DNA from: an uncultured Lactobacillus sp.
Lineage (GTDB): Bacteria; Bacillota; Bacilli; Lactobacillales; Lactobacillaceae
Direction of reading: 5' to 3'
Assembly (NCBI GenBank): GCA_910587695.1
Contig: CAJUNC010000008.1
Location: forward strand, 30,815 to 94,814
DNA: 64,000 bases
A program made the translations under genes and the position numbers. Shown one piece after another: positions 44,153 through 52,440 of this stretch. The first letter of the stretch is position 1. Each line of letters begins with the position of its first letter. Under the pieces are notes generated by a model, which made no database searches, had not been told where the DNA came from, and was given only the letters and a program-made list of their open reading frames with translations.

Positions 44153-45529
44153 ATGTGTAATTTTATTACTTATAACGATATGTCTATTGAAGTTTATTTA
44201 GTAGATCCAGGTAAGGGAGGGAAATTTTATATTGGTAAAAAGTTGGGGAGAAATGGAAAAGAATATAAAATCCTCGATATCTCTCGCAACGGCACCTATG
44301 GCAACAAAAAGCAGTACGGTGTTCCTAACCACATGCAGGCGATGACAGTTGCACCAGTAAAGGATGGGGTGGTGGACTACAGTCAGCTCACGATCGCTTA
44401 TGCTGGGACTAACCCCGAGGATAAAGTCGATCTAGTGACTGATGTGATCGATGTTGCTGATGTGGATGGCACTTTATCTCAAACCAAAAATCTGATCGAA
44501 CTCTTTGAGCCTCCAGTGAGTCAATTCGATACCGCTTTGGGTTATGCCAACTATATTCAAAAACGCTATCCTAAAGCAAAGATCGCAGTGACGGGACATT
44601 CTTTAGGTGGTTCGCTAGCTTTGACTGTTGGTGCCAAAAAGCACCTAAAGACAGTAACATTTAATGCCCCAGTCCCCAAAGATAAGTTGAGTAAAAAAGA
44701 TAAGCAGTACATCTTAGATAATCCGACAAAAATTACTAGTTATTTGAATGTCGACGATCTTATCGGTAATTATAACAACAGCTATACCTTGTTTGGTGGA
44801 ATTTTCAAGGGGGATTTTCAGCATTACTATAAAAATGGGACAGGGATGGGGGATATCGATCTTGAAAAGACATTGCGCTCACTCTCACAGGGCAAACTCG
44901 TTTTGAAAAACGGCCAGACGATCTCTGTAAGTAAAGAAAAATTAGAAAAGCTCATCAATGAAAACCATAACGTAGCTAACTGGTTCGATGAAAAAGGTCA
45001 GCTTAGATATTCACATCATAAAGTGGTAGTTTCCAAAACGCAGAACACGTTTGAAACAAAAGTGTCAAAGGCTGACACAGCTTTAGCTGAGCGCGTGGCT
45101 AAGATACGTGGATTACGCAAGAAGTATGGACATAGATACAGCGTTAAAGGTGGCAAGATCAAACTAGATGCAGCTTTGGCTTACGCTCTAAAAGCTGCGA
45201 TCAAAGAACACGGACAAGCAGGGATCGAAGTGCTCGAACAGACGCAAAAACAGATCGAAGCAAAGTTAGAAGCCAATTGGAATGAGACTTTACAAATGGC
45301 GCGCCAGATCGGGACGGATCTCACGGAAGAAGAAATACTGGAGGTCTTGCATTATGCTGGTGCTGATAAGGAAAGTTTATATACCAAGCCAGTTGAAAAA
45401 CTAAATGAGCAATTAAAACCACTAAAACAGCTAAAAGAAGATCTAGCTGATTTCGATAAAGCATTTGATAAGAGCATCAAGAAACGGATCGCTGACGATC
45501 AAGAATTAGCGGGAGAATTTGGGCTATGA
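44153..45529 (+). CDS. Lipase-like T7SS effector with reversed domain order (TslA-like)
   Basis: The 458-residue protein has an N-terminal alpha/beta-hydrolase lipase domain: IAYAGTNPED (81-90, oxyanion-type), GHSLGG with nucleophile Ser150, and candidate Asp201/Asp202 and His224 to complete a triad. Residues about 290-458 form a long helical region like an LXG/WXG100 targeting domain placed at the C-terminus. No signal peptide is present. The S. aureus T7SS toxin TslA has this reversed order and two small partners encoded beside it; here two small helical genes follow in overlap. I infer a secreted phospholipase toxin. No T7SS core gene (EssC, EsxA) is in the window. Confidence 0.8.
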   Translation: MCNFITYNDMSIEVYLVDPGKGGKFYIGKKLGRNGKEYKILDISRNGTYGNKKQYGVPNHMQAMTVAPVKDGVVDYSQLTIAYAGTNPEDKVDLVTDVIDVADVDGTLSQTKNLIELFEPPVSQFDTALGYANYIQKRYPKAKIAVTGHSLGGSLALTVGAKKHLKTVTFNAPVPKDKLSKKDKQYILDNPTKITSYLNVDDLIGNYNNSYTLFGGIFKGDFQHYYKNGTGMGDIDLEKTLRSLSQGKLVLKNGQTISVSKEKLEKLINENHNVANWFDEKGQLRYSHHKVVVSKTQNTFETKVSKADTALAERVAKIRGLRKKYGHRYSVKGGKIKLDAALAYALKAAIKEHGQAGIEVLEQTQKQIEAKLEANWNETLQMARQIGTDLTEEEILEVLHYAGADKESLYTKPVEKLNEQLKPLKQLKEDLADFDKAFDKSIKKRIADDQELAGEFGL

Positions 45530-45891
45530 TGGACAAAGAACAAGAGAAGAAATTTTTGCAAAAGCAAGCAAAGCTGGAAAGTGAGTATTTTCAACATAAA
45601 AAAGCATATGAGCAGAAACAAGAAGAATTTGTTATGCTCGACCACAAGTTGGGTCAGATCTATTATGAGATAGCTGGTGTGACCTATCAGTGTTTACGTC
45701 AAAACGATGCCACCCCACAAGAGCTTTCAAAAGTGAAGAGGCTGCATGCAGAGTTAGCCGAAATTGCACGTGATACTTATCGCATAAATCGCCAAAAATC
45801 AGAGCTTGAATGGGAAGAATATCGTGTGGATAATCGCAGAAAGCAGGATAGATTAGAGGCGGAATTTTTACAGCAAAGGAGGCGGTCATGA
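45526..45891 (+). CDS. DUF3958-like coiled-coil partner of the toxin
   Basis: A 121-residue, highly charged, almost wholly helical protein (QEKKFLQKQAKLESEYF, RINRQKSELEWEEYRVDNRR). ATG 45526 overlaps the toxin stop by 4 bases. Size, coil pattern and position fit the DUF3958 family found with LXG-type effectors, whose members are thought to bind the targeting domain and help export. Family assignment is from pattern only. Confidence 0.65.
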   Translation: MMDKEQEKKFLQKQAKLESEYFQHKKAYEQKQEEFVMLDHKLGQIYYEIAGVTYQCLRQNDATPQELSKVKRLHAELAEIARDTYRINRQKSELEWEEYRVDNRRKQDRLEAEFLQQRRRS

Positions 45892-46232
45892 TGAACACTT
45901 TAGCTATCCAAATGGCACTTCAGGCCCAAACTCAGCTGGTGTATAAAGGAACTTTGGCAAATGATCATATGGTGGTCACAACTGCTTTAAAGCAGATCAA
46001 AAAATTAGTGCAACGTTTGATGATATTGGAAAATGTAGCTTCAAGCAAGCTAGCTAAGAAAAATGCGATTCTTGAAAAAGGGATGACTGAGCTTGATTCA
46101 TATATCAATGAGATACAAGAAAATCTTACTCATGACATTGAGATCTTGCCTGAAGCGATCGAAGGCGAACTGGCCAAAGCGGTGAGCAAGTCAGCTAAGC
46201 AGATCTGTCGGGGATTTGGGAAGTTGGCATAG
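45888..46232 (+). CDS. DUF3130/WXG100-like helical partner of the toxin
   Basis: The 114-residue protein (113 from ATG 45891, which is better spaced from AAAGGAGG) is predicted to form two long helices, as in small WXG100-type chaperone partners. It overlaps the previous gene by a few bases. It probably forms a complex with the toxin's C-terminal domain for type VII secretion, by analogy with partners of TslA and LXG toxins. No WXG motif is present. Confidence 0.6.
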   Translation: MMNTLAIQMALQAQTQLVYKGTLANDHMVVTTALKQIKKLVQRLMILENVASSKLAKKNAILEKGMTELDSYINEIQENLTHDIEILPEAIEGELAKAVSKSAKQICRGFGKLA

Positions 46233-46242
46233 TAAATAATAA

Positions 46243-46428
46243 TTAAATATTGTCTGGAAGCAAAAGATTACCGGACGAAAGTTAAAAAGTCCGATATATC
46301 GTGGAAAACTACCGAATAAAAAAGTACATCTGTCAAGGAATTTATGGATCACTGTGACAGTGAATTTTAAAATTGATGAAGTAAATGTAAAAGAGTTCTT
46401 CAATAATTTAGACATTACTGATGAATAG
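46243..46428 (+). pseudogene. Gene fragment without start
   Basis: A frame of 61 codons with protein-like composition (RKLKSPIYRGKLP, LWITVTVNFKIDEVNVKEFF) ends with TAG at 46426-46428. No ATG, GTG or TTG with a ribosome site precedes it. It is probably the 3' end of a lost gene, possibly another effector tail or orphan immunity gene of the toxin locus. Confidence 0.45.
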
Positions 46429-46489
46429 CTATCGGATATCAGAAGAACAGCAAGTTTCTCGTGTTAAGCATAAACAATCTGATTAGAAA

Positions 46490-46929
46490 CGAATTATTTG
46501 CTAAATTTTAATAAGCGTGTTCCAAGTCAAAAAATTGGTGGAGATTTTATTGATAAAGATCATGATATGTCACATATAGTAAGAGTGAAAACATTAGCGA
46601 AACTATTTATACGGTGACTAGTTCAAGAATCAAAGTGTGATGTACATGTATTCAAAGAATAAGTGGCGAATGAAGGACTGAGATCCCAAAAGCTCTATTG
46701 AGGTGTTGAAGAAGGCAAGCAGGTGTTAGACATGCATATGTTTGTAAAAAATTCTGATGATGAAGGGACATCCTTTATCTATTTAGGGCCATGTGAAATT
46801 ATTAAGGATTCAATGAAGCAAGGATTCTCTAAACGCTAGGATGGTAAAGAGGATTAAATTGTTTTAATGGATTTGAAATTAACTATCCCAATTGATGCGA
46901 ATAGATACTATATGTTGACAGAAAAATAA
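46490..46929 (+). pseudogene. Decayed 3' end of a second PLD-helicase-DUF3427 gene
   Basis: The DNA follows the last 150 codons of the helicase at 13490 block by block (IGGDFIDKDHD, then FIYLGPCEIIK, then RYYMLTEK at the same final stop), but with several stops, base losses and no upstream part. Divergence is high, so this is an old remnant of a related copy rather than a fresh duplicate. Confidence 0.85.
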
Positions 46930-46937
46930 GTATTTAG

Positions 46938-46966
46938 GTCATGGATGGAATGTCTATGACTTTTTT
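46938..46966 (+). terminator. Terminator after the helicase remnant
   Basis: GTCAT at 46938 pairs with ATGAC ending at 46960, followed by six T. It corresponds to the terminator at 16427, showing that the 3' flank was copied as well. Confidence 0.65.
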
Positions 46967-47046
46967 ATAATTTTAGCTAAAATAGCTTAGTTGTAACTTG
47001 TTGATTTTTGACTATAATTGATAGAAAAATGCTTGGAGATGATTTT

Positions 47047-48216
47047 ATGGTCTTTAGCATTGAGGATATAGAATTTAAGGATATTGATAATACATTTAGT
47101 CATCTAAATAAAAATCAAGTTGTGGATATTATTAATAAATATTATGCTGGTGAACCAGTTAAAAATATTATAAGTGAGTATAATCTTTCAGTTTTACCAA
47201 CTAGATTAGTTAGTGTTTTCCCTAAGGTAGTGACTAATAAGAAATGTGTAAAGTGTGGGGCAAATTTAGTAGTCAAATTGAAGTCAAAGAGTTATGGACA
47301 GATAAACTTTAATGAGGCGTACTGTCATAATTGTGATCACAGAGAAGATGTACCTTTTTGTAAGTGTCGCTATTGCGAAGAAGAGAGAAGAATGCTGGAA
47401 GAAAATAAGCGGGAATATATTATTGAAGCTTTAAAACAAAGTAGAGCACCTCAAAAATCGGAGGGGGAATTATCCTCAAAAGACGTATTATATATGTGCG
47501 TTATTTTATGTTCACTATTATCGGAGGATGCCTCAGTTATTAATCCTTTAAACAGCTCAGTAAAACCAATTACTCCAAGTGAAAAATGGACACTAGAAAT
47601 GATCAAAGATCTTTTAGAAAAGGATTTAATAGTTGTTAGTGATGATTCTGATTTAAATGCTTTTACCATTCCAGAAGATCAAAATGGCGTAATATATAAT
47701 GTACTTGAAGTTAGATATGAGATAAATATTGATCCCACTGATGGTGATTGGAATGGAATGCTAAAGCGTCTAATGTATCCTAATCCAGAACAGTTTAGTA
47801 AAGAATTTTGCTATGGAATGTGGAGAAGAATAGCAATGACTGAGAGTGAAGCATATCTATTACATGAAATGCGTGATGTTAGATACGACTTTAATCCAGG
47901 CGAAAAGACGCAAATGGTACTTGAATATTTAGTTGATCACTTTTCGATAGGGCAAATTTATAATATTATTTATAGAGCTGTTGCTAACAGTACTAAATGG
48001 TATTCAACGGGAAAAGTATCAAAAAAACGGGCACAAAATTCTGTAATAACGAAATGCGAGCAATTTGGGCGGTACGCTATTGCAGAGAAATGGAATTTAA
48101 GGGTGTACGGTAGAATAACAGATTTGCCGGAATCTATGATTAATGAAGTTTTATTTAATTCTATAATGAAAATATCGAGTTTAGGTTTTTCAGAGCGACC
48201 TGCAGATAATTTTTAA
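47047..48216 (+). CDS. Unknown zinc-ribbon protein, 389 aa
   Basis: ATG 47047 is used because GGAGATGA lies at the right distance; a frame from 47008 lacks a site. Near residues 63-110 there are paired cysteines (CVKCG, CHNCDH, CKCRYC) that suggest one or two zinc ribbons. The rest is mixed helical, with a possible winged-helix part (KWTLEMIKDLLEKDLI). No family is recognised. It is convergent with the reverse transcriptase and shares its terminator. A DNA/RNA-binding partner is conceivable. Confidence 0.7.
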   Translation: MVFSIEDIEFKDIDNTFSHLNKNQVVDIINKYYAGEPVKNIISEYNLSVLPTRLVSVFPKVVTNKKCVKCGANLVVKLKSKSYGQINFNEAYCHNCDHREDVPFCKCRYCEEERRMLEENKREYIIEALKQSRAPQKSEGELSSKDVLYMCVILCSLLSEDASVINPLNSSVKPITPSEKWTLEMIKDLLEKDLIVVSDDSDLNAFTIPEDQNGVIYNVLEVRYEINIDPTDGDWNGMLKRLMYPNPEQFSKEFCYGMWRRIAMTESEAYLLHEMRDVRYDFNPGEKTQMVLEYLVDHFSIGQIYNIIYRAVANSTKWYSTGKVSKKRAQNSVITKCEQFGRYAIAEKWNLRVYGRITDLPESMINEVLFNSIMKISSLGFSERPADNF

Positions 48217-48271
48217 TGATAAATGAAAACTATGACGATTAAGGTAATATTCAATTGCTGTATTAGTAATT

Positions 48272-48321
48272 AAAAATGCACAACCTAAGCAAAAAATATC
48301 TTGCTGGTTGTGCATTTTTTT
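48272..48321. terminator. Bidirectional terminator
   Basis: AAAAATGCACAACC (48272-48285) pairs with GGTTGTGCATTTTT (48306-48319). It lies between the convergent zinc-ribbon and reverse transcriptase genes and can end both. Confidence 0.9.
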
Positions 48322-48330
48322 CTGGCTTGG

Positions 48331-49709
48331 TTATTTTTTCCAGCCACGCTTTCTAAAATATGAAATTTGTTTTTGAACTTGTTTCAATACTCTAACTTCG
48401 TACCGTCCAGAACTTAGTTGATCTTGTGCTCGTTTAGCATATGATTGCATATTTCTTTGCAGTAAAGGTTGGGTAGATAAATATAATTGGACAGCTTGTT
48501 TACGTAGTCTATAATCGCGATGCTCACGGTGATCTTTTTCTGATAAACGAGTTCTAGCACTTAAATAGGGGAACGATTCATTTCTTTCTAGTAATTTTCG
48601 ATCATTAAAGAAATTATCCATTAATCTAGTTGTGCGTTTCCCTCTGTAATGATATTTATAGATACTCTTACTTCTCATATGAACAAATTTTCCATCAAAA
48701 AGGAATCCTAAAAAATCAAGTGGCTTTATTGAATAATTAATACTATCTAAATGACTATATATAGTACGGTCATTTGAGACTGAATGAAAAATTTTAGTCT
48801 TTTCTCGTTCTATTGTTAGTTTTTGTAATTTGCAAAGGTTGAACAGTATATCTCGTATTTGAAATGCTGTTGTTTTAGAAACGTTAGGCAATGCAATAAT
48901 AAAGTCATCTGAATATCTACGATAAATTCCATTATAGTGACTGATAATTTTAGTTATACTGGAATCAAATGAAATCATATATACATTTGCAAGTATTGCG
49001 CTGAGTGCAGTACCTTGTGGAATCCCTTTTTTAGGCGAATTGATAAGTTTCAGTTCATTAGACTTGATTTTGTCACTGAGTTCCTTACCATTTTTTACAT
49101 AAGGAGTATGTTTGTTTTGCAAATTGGTATGATGTTCTAAATCACTTTTGAGTACAGATTTATGTTTAGTTAAAAACATAAAAACATGATACCAATTCTC
49201 TGGTAGTCTTTTTTGACCTAAAACGGTACATAAATTTTTTTAAGTATTTTATGATCTAATGTATCAAAGAAAGATTTAAAGTCTGCTTTTAAGATCCAGC
49301 AATCAGGATTATCCCAAATAAAGTCAAATATTTCTTTAGCACCGGAAATATTTGACTTTCCTCGTCGATAGGCTATTGGGACGTCACTGAATTCAGACTG
49401 ATTAAGAAATTCTTCATAATTATTATTCAATAGTACAGAGTATGCCTTAAACATGAGAGCATCACGGTGAGATGGTAGTGATATAGGCCGTGACTTTGTC
49501 TTAAATTGTCCATGTCCAAGGTATTTTCTAAATTTAATATTATAGTTTATAAATGGATAATGTCGATAATTTATATAAAATTTTTCAGATGAAAGACAGT
49601 CTAATAATTCTGAAATTTTTTGTTGACTTAAGGGCCTATCAAAATGTCTATATAATTTTGGATTATATATTTCTTCTAAATTTCCGAAATTAAGTCTACT
49701 TTTCCCCAT
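48331..49709 (-). CDS. Reverse transcriptase interrupted at an A7 run (possible -1 frameshift)
   Basis: The first frame (49709-49218, 163 aa) holds the RT N-terminus and catalytic motif ADFKSFFDTLDH (Asp143, Asp149). It stops just after an A7 run on the coding strand (49241-49235). The -1 frame continues without a break (LCTVLGQKRLPENWYHVF) into the second part, with GIPQGTALSAILANVYM, YRRYSDDF (YxDD catalytic pair) and FLGFLFDGK, to 48331. A single -1 slip on A AAA AAA restores about 459 residues. No maturase or endonuclease part is visible, so it is not a normal group II intron RT; retron/DRT/Abi-type defence RT is more likely. Start ATG 49709 follows AAGGAG. Confidence 0.8.
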
Positions 49710-49740
49710 AAAGAAGCTCCTTTTTAGATGTAATATAAAT

Positions 49741-50014
49741 AGCGGAAAAATCGAGCTACCGGACGCTTTAAATGATTTTTCCGCTAGATAACGTTATTTT
49801 TTCTGGTAAGGAGAATAAAATAACTTCTGGAACCCAGGCATACTTATAATAATGTCGAGAGACAATTCTCGGACTATTTAAGCGACATACATTATGAATG
49901 GATGTGCTTTATAATGTCATCAAGCAATGACTTCGACCAGATGGTCACAGCATCAATTACTGTGATCATAATAACTATTTCAGTTGCATTAGCAAGCGAA
50001 ATATGTTACTAATG
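49741..50014 (-). ncRNA. Structured leader of the reverse transcriptase gene (candidate template RNA)
   Basis: Six hairpins lie in tandem in the transcript upstream of the RT: 49741-49752/49774-49785 (12 bp), 49793-49800/49817-49824 (8 bp), 49856-49860/49867-49871, 49889-49895/49911-49917, 49941-49950/49960-49969 (10 bp with one wobble), and 49987-49992/50009-50014. A promoter at 50065-50092 would give a leader of about 340 bases. Retrons and several DRT systems keep their template RNA in this place. Function as template is inferred. Confidence 0.55.
49914..50012 (+). CDS. Possible 32-residue hydrophobic peptide antisense to the RT leader
   Basis: ATG 49914 to TAA 50012 encodes MSSSNDFDQ followed by a membrane-like segment VTASITVIIITISVALAS. 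The layout (short polar head, one helix) resembles type I toxin or holin-like peptides. The ribosome site is weak (GGATG 12 bases before). It overlaps the structured region on the other strand, so it may be chance. Confidence 0.3.
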   Translation: MSSSNDFDQMVTASITVIIITISVALASEICY

Positions 50015-50064
50015 AATCAATTCTCCGTTCCCTACCAACTTAACAGAATTGGCAGTATTATTAT

Positions 50065-50092
50065 ATCATACAGCTATTTGTGAATGGGTAAA
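50065..50092 (-). promoter_or_regulatory. Probable promoter of the RT leader
   Basis: On the minus strand TTTACC and TATGAT are 16 bases apart, with a second -10-like TATAAT directly downstream (50060-50065). It is about 350 bases before the RT start. Confidence 0.45.
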
Positions 50093-50163
50093 TTTATATC
50101 ATTTCTTAGTATAAATAAGGGCAGATACTCCACACAGTGGTAGCTATCCGTCCTATTTGTGTC

Positions 50164-50574
50164 TTATCTAAAAGGATAATTTCCATAAATAATACCACGT
50201 AAAGCATTGACATTAAGATTTTTGGTGAGGAGCCACCATTTTGGCATCATTATGGTAATTGGCTCCAATTCACTGACCTTGACATGTTGCATGACATTGA
50301 CGCGAAGTGAAACAAAAAATGAATTTGGGACTGTTTTTTGTTTTTGAGCAATACTGTCTAACGTGGGTGGAACTGGTCTTTTAAGCTTTCGCCACTTCTT
50401 ATCTACGTGATATTCAAGGATACCTGAAGCATAGGAAAGTGATTCGGCTAGATCCATTTTCTCAGTTCGAATTACTAGTTCTTGAACATCTAAAACAAAA
50501 AAATCATAGCCTTCTTTGTCGTTAGCAACTGCAAAAGCTGGAAAATGGAGCACGATCTTAGGTTTTAGAACCAT
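50164..50574 (-). CDS. HicB-like unknown protein, 136 aa
   Basis: ATG 50574 is used because AAAGGGGG lies before it; a frame from 50604 starts upstream of that site. The first 60 residues (IVLHFPAFAVANDKEGYDFFVLDVQ, then DLAESLSYASGILEYHV, a strand-strand-helix pattern) resemble the HicB antitoxin fold. The rest is basic. No HicA gene is adjacent. It may be an orphan antitoxin-like regulator. Confidence 0.55.
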   Translation of the reverse strand: MVLKPKIVLHFPAFAVANDKEGYDFFVLDVQELVIRTEKMDLAESLSYASGILEYHVDKKWRKLKRPVPPTLDSIAQKQKTVPNSFFVSLRVNVMQHVKVSELEPITIMMPKWWLLTKNLNVNALRGIIYGNYPFR

Positions 50575-50863
50575 ATAAATTCCCCCTTTTTCATATTTAA
50601 GCAAATAGATTTATTTGGGATTTCAATGTAGCACTTTTAGTAAGTAAAAGGGAGATAATTAGTAATTTTTTATAATTTCTAGATTTTAGCCATAATATTA
50701 TTGTCAAAGTAAACACAAACGTTAAATCATTAGTAAAATATTGGGATTTTTTTATATGTTCATCGATGGATTTTTATTAGCCAAAATGTGTAGATAAATG
50801 GCATAATAAAGGTACAGTAAGTGTTTTTTGTGGTGTGAATTTATTATTTACAAGGAGAATAAT

Positions 50864-51013
50864 ATGGATCTCAAAAAAGAACGGAAAGCTACTTACGCTG
50901 CTGCTAGTGGTGGCATCAGTGCTTTCATTGCCACATATTTTGATTTTCCGCTTTGGTTACTCATGCTCACGGTTTTGAGTGTAACTTATTTAAGTGTACG
51001 TTTGCTAAAATAA
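50864..51013 (+). CDS. Small membrane protein, 49 aa
   Basis: ATG 50864 follows AAGGAG. The product begins MDLKKERKATYAAASGG and has one or two hydrophobic segments (ISAFIATYFDFPLWLLMLTVLS split at residue 28). Own terminator at 51025. Function unknown; perhaps a small stress or envelope peptide. Confidence 0.6.
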   Translation: MDLKKERKATYAAASGGISAFIATYFDFPLWLLMLTVLSVTYLSVRLLK

Positions 51014-51024
51014 TTTGTGTATTA

Positions 51025-51054
51025 ACGCTGTCCTTCAAGGATGGCGTATTTTTT
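51025..51054 (+). terminator. Intrinsic terminator
   Basis: ACGC-TG-TCCT pairs with AGGA-TG-GCGT around a TTCA loop, followed by a T-rich tract. Confidence 0.75.
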
Positions 51055-51150
51055 GTGTTTGAAATTATACAATAATAATAAGTAAATGATAAAATGTAGA
51101 TATAAGTCAATAATTTTTTAGATATTTTAATCAATGAGGAGGTGCTCATA

Positions 51151-51696
51151 TTGAATGGATGGAAAGAAGTATTAAGTATTTTTGCAGTGACGATCAGTGT
51201 TGGATTGCTAATAGGGATGCTACTTTTGATCAATTCAACTAAAAAGATCGACAAGAGCCAACAAGAGATCCGCCAAGAAAAAGTTACACAAGCTCAATCA
51301 AAACGAAGTAGTGAATCTAGATCAAAGGCTTCAAGCACCACAGTAGAAGTACCAGAATATGAGACGCCTGATGATACGACCGAAGAAGTAGTACCAGCTG
51401 TAGAAAATACAGATGAATATGAGATCGTTGGTGATCCGATCGATTATACCGATGCACCAGGCCCACAAGCGCCAGCGTGGTACTATGAATGTGATGCTAA
51501 AAAACATCAGACACAATATATTGAGCGTATTCAAGTAGACAGATCAACGGATGAAAGACCTGTTTATTGTGGCTCATTTATCTGCCATACTGATCACTTT
51601 TATCAAGATTTCGAAAATTTAGGATACATTTCTCCAGAGCGAGAAGCCTATCTTTCTTCACTGCAAGAATCTTATCAACAAAGTAGTAGTGATTAA
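51151..51696 (+). CDS. Unknown single-pass membrane protein with acidic stalk
   Basis: TTG 51151 is chosen because AGGAGG lies 7 bases before it. The 181-residue protein has one membrane segment (about residues 8-30), then KRSSESRSKASSTTVEVPEYETPDD and an acidic/Thr linker, then a small C-terminal part with two Cys (YYECDAKKH, YCGSFICHTDH). The stalk and layout match the protein at 18000, so the two are probably distant paralogues with different heads. Confidence 0.65.
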   Translation: MNGWKEVLSIFAVTISVGLLIGMLLLINSTKKIDKSQQEIRQEKVTQAQSKRSSESRSKASSTTVEVPEYETPDDTTEEVVPAVENTDEYEIVGDPIDYTDAPGPQAPAWYYECDAKKHQTQYIERIQVDRSTDERPVYCGSFICHTDHFYQDFENLGYISPEREAYLSSLQESYQQSSSD

Positions 51697-51756
51697 GGTT
51701 GTCCCATAGCTATAAAAGGCGTACTATGTGAGTAAATGCATGGAGAGGATAAGAGA

Positions 51757-52248
51757 ATGCGCACATATAAACGAAGTATGCCGACATTACGTTTAAAGTC
51801 AGATATTTCAACGGTATATTGTAAATTTGAGCTCTTAAGTGAAGAAGAATGCCAGTCCTATGGATTACAGGAAGTGTATAAGATTCAATGGGATATTCAT
51901 GGACATGTTTCATATGCTACGGTTGGATATTCATTTATGGGGGCGATCGCCTATTTGCTCAAACTGATAAAAGAAGTGCTAAAAGATGATGTGACTGATT
52001 ACTACGAAGTTTTTGAGTCAGATGATGATGATTTTTATGATCTCGTTTTTCAACGTGAAGGAAAAGAACGCTCACTTGAATTGCGTTGTTACTTAGAAGA
52101 GACTAGTCAAGATCGGTTGACAATACATTTTGACGAAAGTGAGATCGTGTCTTTGGGTATCTATTGTCAACTTTTTGAAGGACAATTAGACAAGTCTATG
52201 TTACCCGTACAACATATGTATGACCTAGGTATTTTTCAAGGAGATTGA
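51757..52248 (+). CDS. Unknown protein, 163 aa
   Basis: ATG 51757 (MRTYKRSMPTLRLK) follows GGAGAGGATAAG. The product is soluble, acidic in the middle (FESDDDDFYDLVF), with beta-strand pattern and no known motif. It follows the membrane protein at 51151 by 60 bases and may be its partner. A short frame at 52254 dies after ten codons and looks like a remnant of a further gene. Confidence 0.6.
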   Translation: MRTYKRSMPTLRLKSDISTVYCKFELLSEEECQSYGLQEVYKIQWDIHGHVSYATVGYSFMGAIAYLLKLIKEVLKDDVTDYYEVFESDDDDFYDLVFQREGKERSLELRCYLEETSQDRLTIHFDESEIVSLGIYCQLFEGQLDKSMLPVQHMYDLGIFQGD

Positions 52249-52400
52249 TAAATAATGAAAACATTGGATAATCACAAATGGTGAACCAATCAGCTTTGAG
52301 ATCAAGGACTGTACAGAAGAGAGACTAGCTAGCATTAAAGCAGTAGAGCCAAGATATAACATAGAAAAAGCATATTTATGATGGGCAATATAAGTAAATA

Positions 52401-52433
52401 GGTTCTACAGAAAATCTTGCTTTCTGTAGAACC
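52401..52433. terminator. Bidirectional terminator
   Basis: GGTTCTACAGAAA (52401-52413) pairs with TTTCTGTAGAACC (52421-52433). It separates convergent genes. Confidence 0.85.
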
Positions 52434-52440
52434 TATAATT

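Noticed and set aside
48331..49709. Group II intron
   Set aside because: No maturase X or HNH endonuclease part is seen in the RT, and I found no domain V-like hairpin in the flanks; a defence-type RT fits better.
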